DNA from: Copromyces sp. CBS 386.78
Taxonomy: Eukaryota; Ascomycota; Sordariomycetes; Sordariales; Sordariaceae
Assembly: GCA_030685235.1 (NCBI GenBank)
Contig: MU839121.1
Location: forward strand, 275,248-339,247
DNA: 64,000 nucleotides
Reading direction: 5' to 3'
In this document: one piece after another, positions 59,906 through 64,000 of the stretch
Position numbering within the stretch: position 1 is the first letter of the stretch
How the letters are laid out: every line of letters starts with the position of its first letter
Made by a program: the position numbers and the translations under genes
Notes under the pieces: model-generated
What the model was told of the DNA's origin: nothing
Database searches by the model: none
The model's input: the letters and a program-made list of their open reading frames with translations, nothing else

Positions 59906-60091
59906 TTATATTCTTATACCCGCGTAAATAATAAAATTAAAATATTTAATTTTCTTAATAGTAAATTCGTACTTATTTAAGTCTAAGTAGAAGTTTGCAT
60001 TAAGGAATTTCTTTAGTATTAAGCGGATTTTAGCCTTATAATCCTCTTTAGTATTCGAAGTATAAATAAATATATTATTTATATAAGCCAT
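59906..60091 (-). pseudogene. Gypsy reverse transcriptase fragment, catalytic Asp pair lost
   Basis: A still-open 61-codon stretch starts AYINNIFIYTSN, the Y-x-DD box with both Asp as Asn, and continues with KIRLILKKFLNANFYLDLN and a KYEF block. This matches the conserved order after the active site in Ty3/Gypsy polymerases (Y.DDI..YS, then HVR.VL..L, then L..KCEF). It is the strongest protein evidence for the class of the 7.5 kb element. Confidence 0.75.
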
Positions 60092-62796
60092 ATAAAATTT
60101 ATTAAAATATTCGTAAAGGATGTAATTAATATACTGTTAGAACGTTACTAGTATATTAATTAACCCGAAGGGTACGATTAACTATTCGAATAACCTATAT
60201 TATATCCGAAATACCATCTTCTATTCCTCTCCTATAATTATCCGAATTTTATAGAAAATTTATATAATATCGACCTTTTATATACTATTTAATTCCCTTT
60301 AAAATACGGAACGTTTTATTAATAAGCGGTAAGGGGTAATGGTCTGCTTATATAATAATGTTTAAAGTATAATAATTGTAATAGAAATGGAATCTGCCGT
60401 TTAGTTTCCGTACGAAAAGTATTAGGGCTCCGGCTTCTAAACTATTAGCGTAGATAAAACCCTTATTTAAAAGATCTTTAAATATTTTCTTTAAAATTAA
60501 AAATTCTTAACGGGTTATATTGTAAAGTAGATTAAAAAGGATCGGTAATTCTTTACCGTCCTTATTCTTTTTAATTTCGATTTTATAGTCGACTCTAGGA
60601 TAGTAAGGGTTACGTTTATTAGCTTCTTATTTTATTTAGAAAGGTAAGAAATTGTAATACTTCTTCGGAATTATTTTCTAAAGTTAGTCTTCGGTATAAA
60701 TTATTTTTGGCCGTAAAGCCTTTTTAATGTCCTTTAAATTTATAGCGTAAATGGCTTCTTCTATTATTTTATTCCCGAACTTTTTTTTAATCTTTTAAAT
60801 ATAGTTTACGAAGGTAGTTATTATTATATAAATAGCGGACTTAATATCTTTTATAAATTCTGTATCCGGGACTTACTTTCCGCCGACGTGCGGGATCTAA
60901 TGATTTATAATCCTTATATATATCTATTTCTTATAAAGAATAGAATAAGTACGTATAACTTTTAGTTACGGCTTTCCTAAAATAATTAGGAATTTTAATA
61001 GTAGAATAATATAAATATAAATAGGGTAAATGTAATTATTACCTTTACTAAGAAATACGTAAGATTTTAGATAATAATTCTTTCTATAATTGTGGAAGCT
61101 CTTTTAATATAATGAAATTTAATAGGAATAATTAAAATCCGAAGATTTTTAATAATTTTCTTATTAATTGCAATATAGTATTAGTAACCCTTATCGATAA
61201 GGGCGTAGAATAAATTATAGTTATTAATAATGAGTAGAATTAATATAAGTTCTATTTCTAATTACGAATTTAATTTGAACTTTTTTACTTTATTCAATAT
61301 ATTTTTAAGCTCTAGGGCCTAACTTCGTTCTAGAATTATTCTTTTTTTTATTCGGAAGTGGAATTTTATTTATTATCGTCTTTTAAAAGTGGAAGGACTT
61401 TGGTAGTAATTATTTAAATACGAACCCTACTATTATTATTATTAGGAGGGATTGTGGGTAGGTAAAGGTAATTATTTACCCGATAATTAAAAGTTTTATA
61501 ATAGAAATATAAATTATTATCCTTATATTTTTAATATTTTTTATTAGAGACTTATTTAGTACGTTTAGAGGAAATAACCGAATTTAAACCGCTTCGCCCC
61601 CAATTATTACGATTTTTATTAAACGCGCCGATTCGAATAAATTTTATAATAATATTGCTATTGTAATTAAAAGGACGATTATTAGTAGAAGAAAAAGAAG
61701 ACTACGTTTATTAATGGGAAGTATTAGATTGTTAGGTATTAACGCTAGAGGTAGGAAGGTAAATACTATTATTTTAGGAGTGCCCTTTTTAAGAGTGGAG
61801 GTATTTATAGTAATCCTTTTTAAATATAGAAATCTGCTCGTACTTGGTTATAAAATATTATATTTTAATTACGTAGGCATAATAATCTTTTAAAAAATCT
61901 ATTGTAAAGAGTTTATTATAGAATTTTTAATTGAGGGTATAATTAAAGTAAATTAATTTAGTAGGGCTTTCCTAATTATAATTACCCGCCTTTAATATTT
62001 TATTGTCGAAGGTAATTAAAAAGGTGGCGAAAGGTTTTCTATCCTTCTAGCGTATACGAATTAATTTATCGAAAATAGTATCCTGGTTCTAGTAGGAGCC
62101 GAAGATAATTTAAATTTAATTAAATAGATTAATTAGGTTTTCTTTTCCGCGGATTGTTTTATCGGTTTAGAAACCCTCTAGTAATAATTATTTATCGTTA
62201 GGGAAAGTATTGAGGATTTTAGACTAAACGGTATTACGATCGGTGCGGAAGCCCGTTTTAATATTAATATTATATATTTAAATAAATCGGTTAAAATAGA
62301 ATTAAAAAGTATAAAGTTAATTATTTTATTTAAGGAGTTCGAAGGGTTTTCTTCTATAGGTAGAAGTATTAGGACTATCGCTATTTAAATTAGCGGGGTC
62401 TCCGGTAGTAGTAATTAAAATACTTACTATAGCTCTACTAGTAAGAATTAAGTCCGCGGGATTAAAATTTAAATACGGAATAAGGATTAGGTTAGGATTG
62501 GTATTAAAGAGAAGGGATTTAATACGATTATATAGGGTAATACTTTCGTTAAATATTCTAATAAAGCCTTTTACAAAGTTATTATTTATAGTAGTACTTC
62601 CTACTAATTATTATTCGCTACTTTGGGGGTTATAAAATTACTACTCAATATTGTCGAAGTTTATTTCGCTAAATTTAATTATAGTATTAATAAATGCTAT
62701 AAATGCCGCGTTCGATATTGCTGGCTCCGTTTCGAATTTGCTAATATCTGTTATTAAATTTACTATCCGCTTATATAGGTATAAAGTAGAATTTAA

Positions 62797-63035
62797 TATA
62801 AGGGGTATAGTATAATTAGTATAAGTATTGGCCTAAATAATCGATAAGGTTTTACGAAGAAAGAGAGAGAGGAAAGGTGCCTGCAGAGTAGGCGGCTAAC
62901 TAGCTATCCTTTTTAAGGATGTGTAGTATATACGGGCTATAGGGGGTTGCCGGTACGGTAAGGGGGTTGCCGGCACGGTACGGATCGCCTGGCAAGGTTG
63001 CCAGGTACACAGCCACGGGCATCAGCCCTATAACA
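62797..63035 (-). repeat. Right (5') LTR of the 7.5 kb element
   Basis: The right half (about 62955-63035) is much less RIP-mutated than in the left copy and contains a hairpin (CCTGGCAAGGTTGCCAGG). Confidence 0.85.
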
Positions 63036-63912
63036 CTCCTCTACTATAATACTAGAGTTATCTAGGTTTCTTAGTATTAAATCTGCCTTATCGTCGCTAA
63101 GTAATAGCTAATTATAGCCGGGTGTAGGGTAATACGTACCTTTATTATTTTTACGTAGTATTTCTATTTATTCTTCTTATATTAGCCCAATTTATTCCTC
63201 TACTTCCTCCTCTTTAAATAAGTAAAATTTATTATCTTCAATTTTAAAATCCGGCTCTATATTAGTAACGAAAGTTATAATAACCTCTTTGACGATAGCT
63301 TCTACGTAAAGGTTATAGATCTATAAGGTAATAGGCTTCGGTCTATTATTAAGCGGTACTTAGTATAGAGGTAGAATGATATCCTTTTCTAGTCTATTTA
63401 ACCGAATTATTTCTATTTAAATAATTACTTTTCTTGCCTCTTAGTAGAGTCTCCAATGCTCCTGCCGTATAAATTTATACTATTTGAATAATTAGTTCTA
63501 ATCTTTAATTTTATTTAAAATTAAATTAATTATTGTAGTTTACTTAGTACGAAATTTACTAATAAGTTGTAATTCTACCTTCTTATTCTAGGTTTTATTC
63601 TATTATTCAATTTTATACGTATTAAACTATTTGCGTAAGGCAATCTTTTTAATATTGAAATCCTTCTTATACTAGTGTAACTTCTCTTTAGTATATAGTT
63701 TAATTCTATAATATTCGTTTATAATTATATGAAAATGAGTATTATTAATTTTAATAGGACTAGTACGAATAATTAGACGGTTAAATATATAGCTCTCTCT
63801 TTATATTAATTCCTTTAATTACTTCTTTTTCTTAAAGCGTTATACTTTTATACTAGTAACCTCTATTAATATAATTATTTTAATAGATTTATCCCTCTTA
63901 AATATAGAGAAA
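63036..63912 (-). pseudogene. Minus-strand coding relic split by the 7.5 kb element
   Basis: The minus-strand frame ending at 63036 reads as protein with RIP-type stops: RQEHWRLY (about 63440-63465), PITL and NLYVEAIVKEVIITFV (about 63265-63345), and SDDKADLILRNLDNSSIIVEE just before the insertion. Removing the element and one CTCCT copy makes the frame continue without shift into the minus strand left of the element (55536 to about 55390, EDSPIRNTIPESS...). The family is not recognised. It may be an older transposon gene or a host gene. Confidence 0.45.
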
Positions 63913-64000
63913 GTCTTTTCGCACTGCCCTCAATGTCTTCATACACTGCTCCCCCACTTTAATTTTTTTTTTGGACCAATAATCTCACACGCATCCATTA
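63913..64000. other. Return to balanced composition
   Basis: The last 90 bases have normal GC apart from one T run, suggesting the next gene block starts here. Too short to annotate. Confidence 0.5.

Larger units (their letters stand above)
55542..63035 (-). mobile_element. 7.5 kb Ty3/Gypsy-type LTR retrotransposon, RIP-degraded
   Basis: Direct repeats of exactly 239 bp (55542-55780 and 62797-63035) are flanked by the perfect duplication CTCCT (55537-55541 and 63036-63040). LTR ends are TGTAAGGGG...CCCTATAACA, seen as TATAAGGGG in the right copy and ...ATAATA in the left one after RIP. A reverse transcriptase relic on the minus strand (59906-60091) shows that the 5' LTR is the right-hand one. 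Gag should lie at about 61000-62700 and integrase at about 57300-59800. Length is normal for the family. A plus-strand coding-like relic sits at 56290-57200. Confidence 0.85.

Overview
The window looks like a filamentous ascomycete (Pezizomycotina, probably Sordariomycetes) chromosome. The genes have short GTATGT-type introns, their products are fungal, and the DNA is split into gene-bearing blocks of balanced composition and long AT-rich blocks. The AT-rich blocks are transposon graveyards. Paired repeat copies differ almost only by C-to-T and G-to-A changes, most readable stops are TAA or TAG where a CAA or CAG is expected, and catalytic Asp pairs of reverse transcriptases have become Asn pairs. 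This is the footprint of repeat-induced point mutation (RIP).

Layout. 1-7250: degraded repeats with a LINE-type reverse transcriptase relic, a 0.7 kb element with long inverted repeats, and a 0.6 kb pyrimidine tract. 7250-14110: gene block holding two small inverted-repeat elements (MITEs), a J-domain protein gene and, just downstream in the same frame, an acidic membrane-protein ORF. 14110-41850: 28 kb of relics. It contains a 15.5 kb Ty3/Gypsy-type LTR element (15277-30742), a degraded divergent gene pair resembling a DNA transposon (30960-36300), and a 3.6 kb LTR element with an exact 5 bp target duplication (38214-41842). 41850-55540: gene block with a DUF7924-type protein, the TRAPP subunit Trs85, and a secreted polysaccharide deacetylase followed by an inverted-repeat element. 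55542-63035: a 7.5 kb Gypsy-type LTR element with exact target duplication CTCCT, inserted into an older minus-strand reading frame that resumes on both sides. Balanced composition returns from about 63915.

The intact genes are unrelated housekeeping or cell-surface functions: J-domain co-chaperone, TRAPP vesicle tethering, polysaccharide de-N-acetylation, and a possible nuclease-fold protein. They do not form a pathway or a secondary-metabolite cluster. I see no CRISPR array, rRNA or convincing tRNA.

The points most worth a second look are: a TGA-CTG junction joining two ORFs in one frame; a deacetylase intron whose acceptor reads CG instead of AG; coding-like relics on the strand opposite pol in both Gypsy elements; a reading frame split by an LTR element; and five structurally distinct inverted-repeat elements. 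Relic families were assigned by reading degraded translations by eye, so those calls are less certain than the structural LTR and TIR calls.
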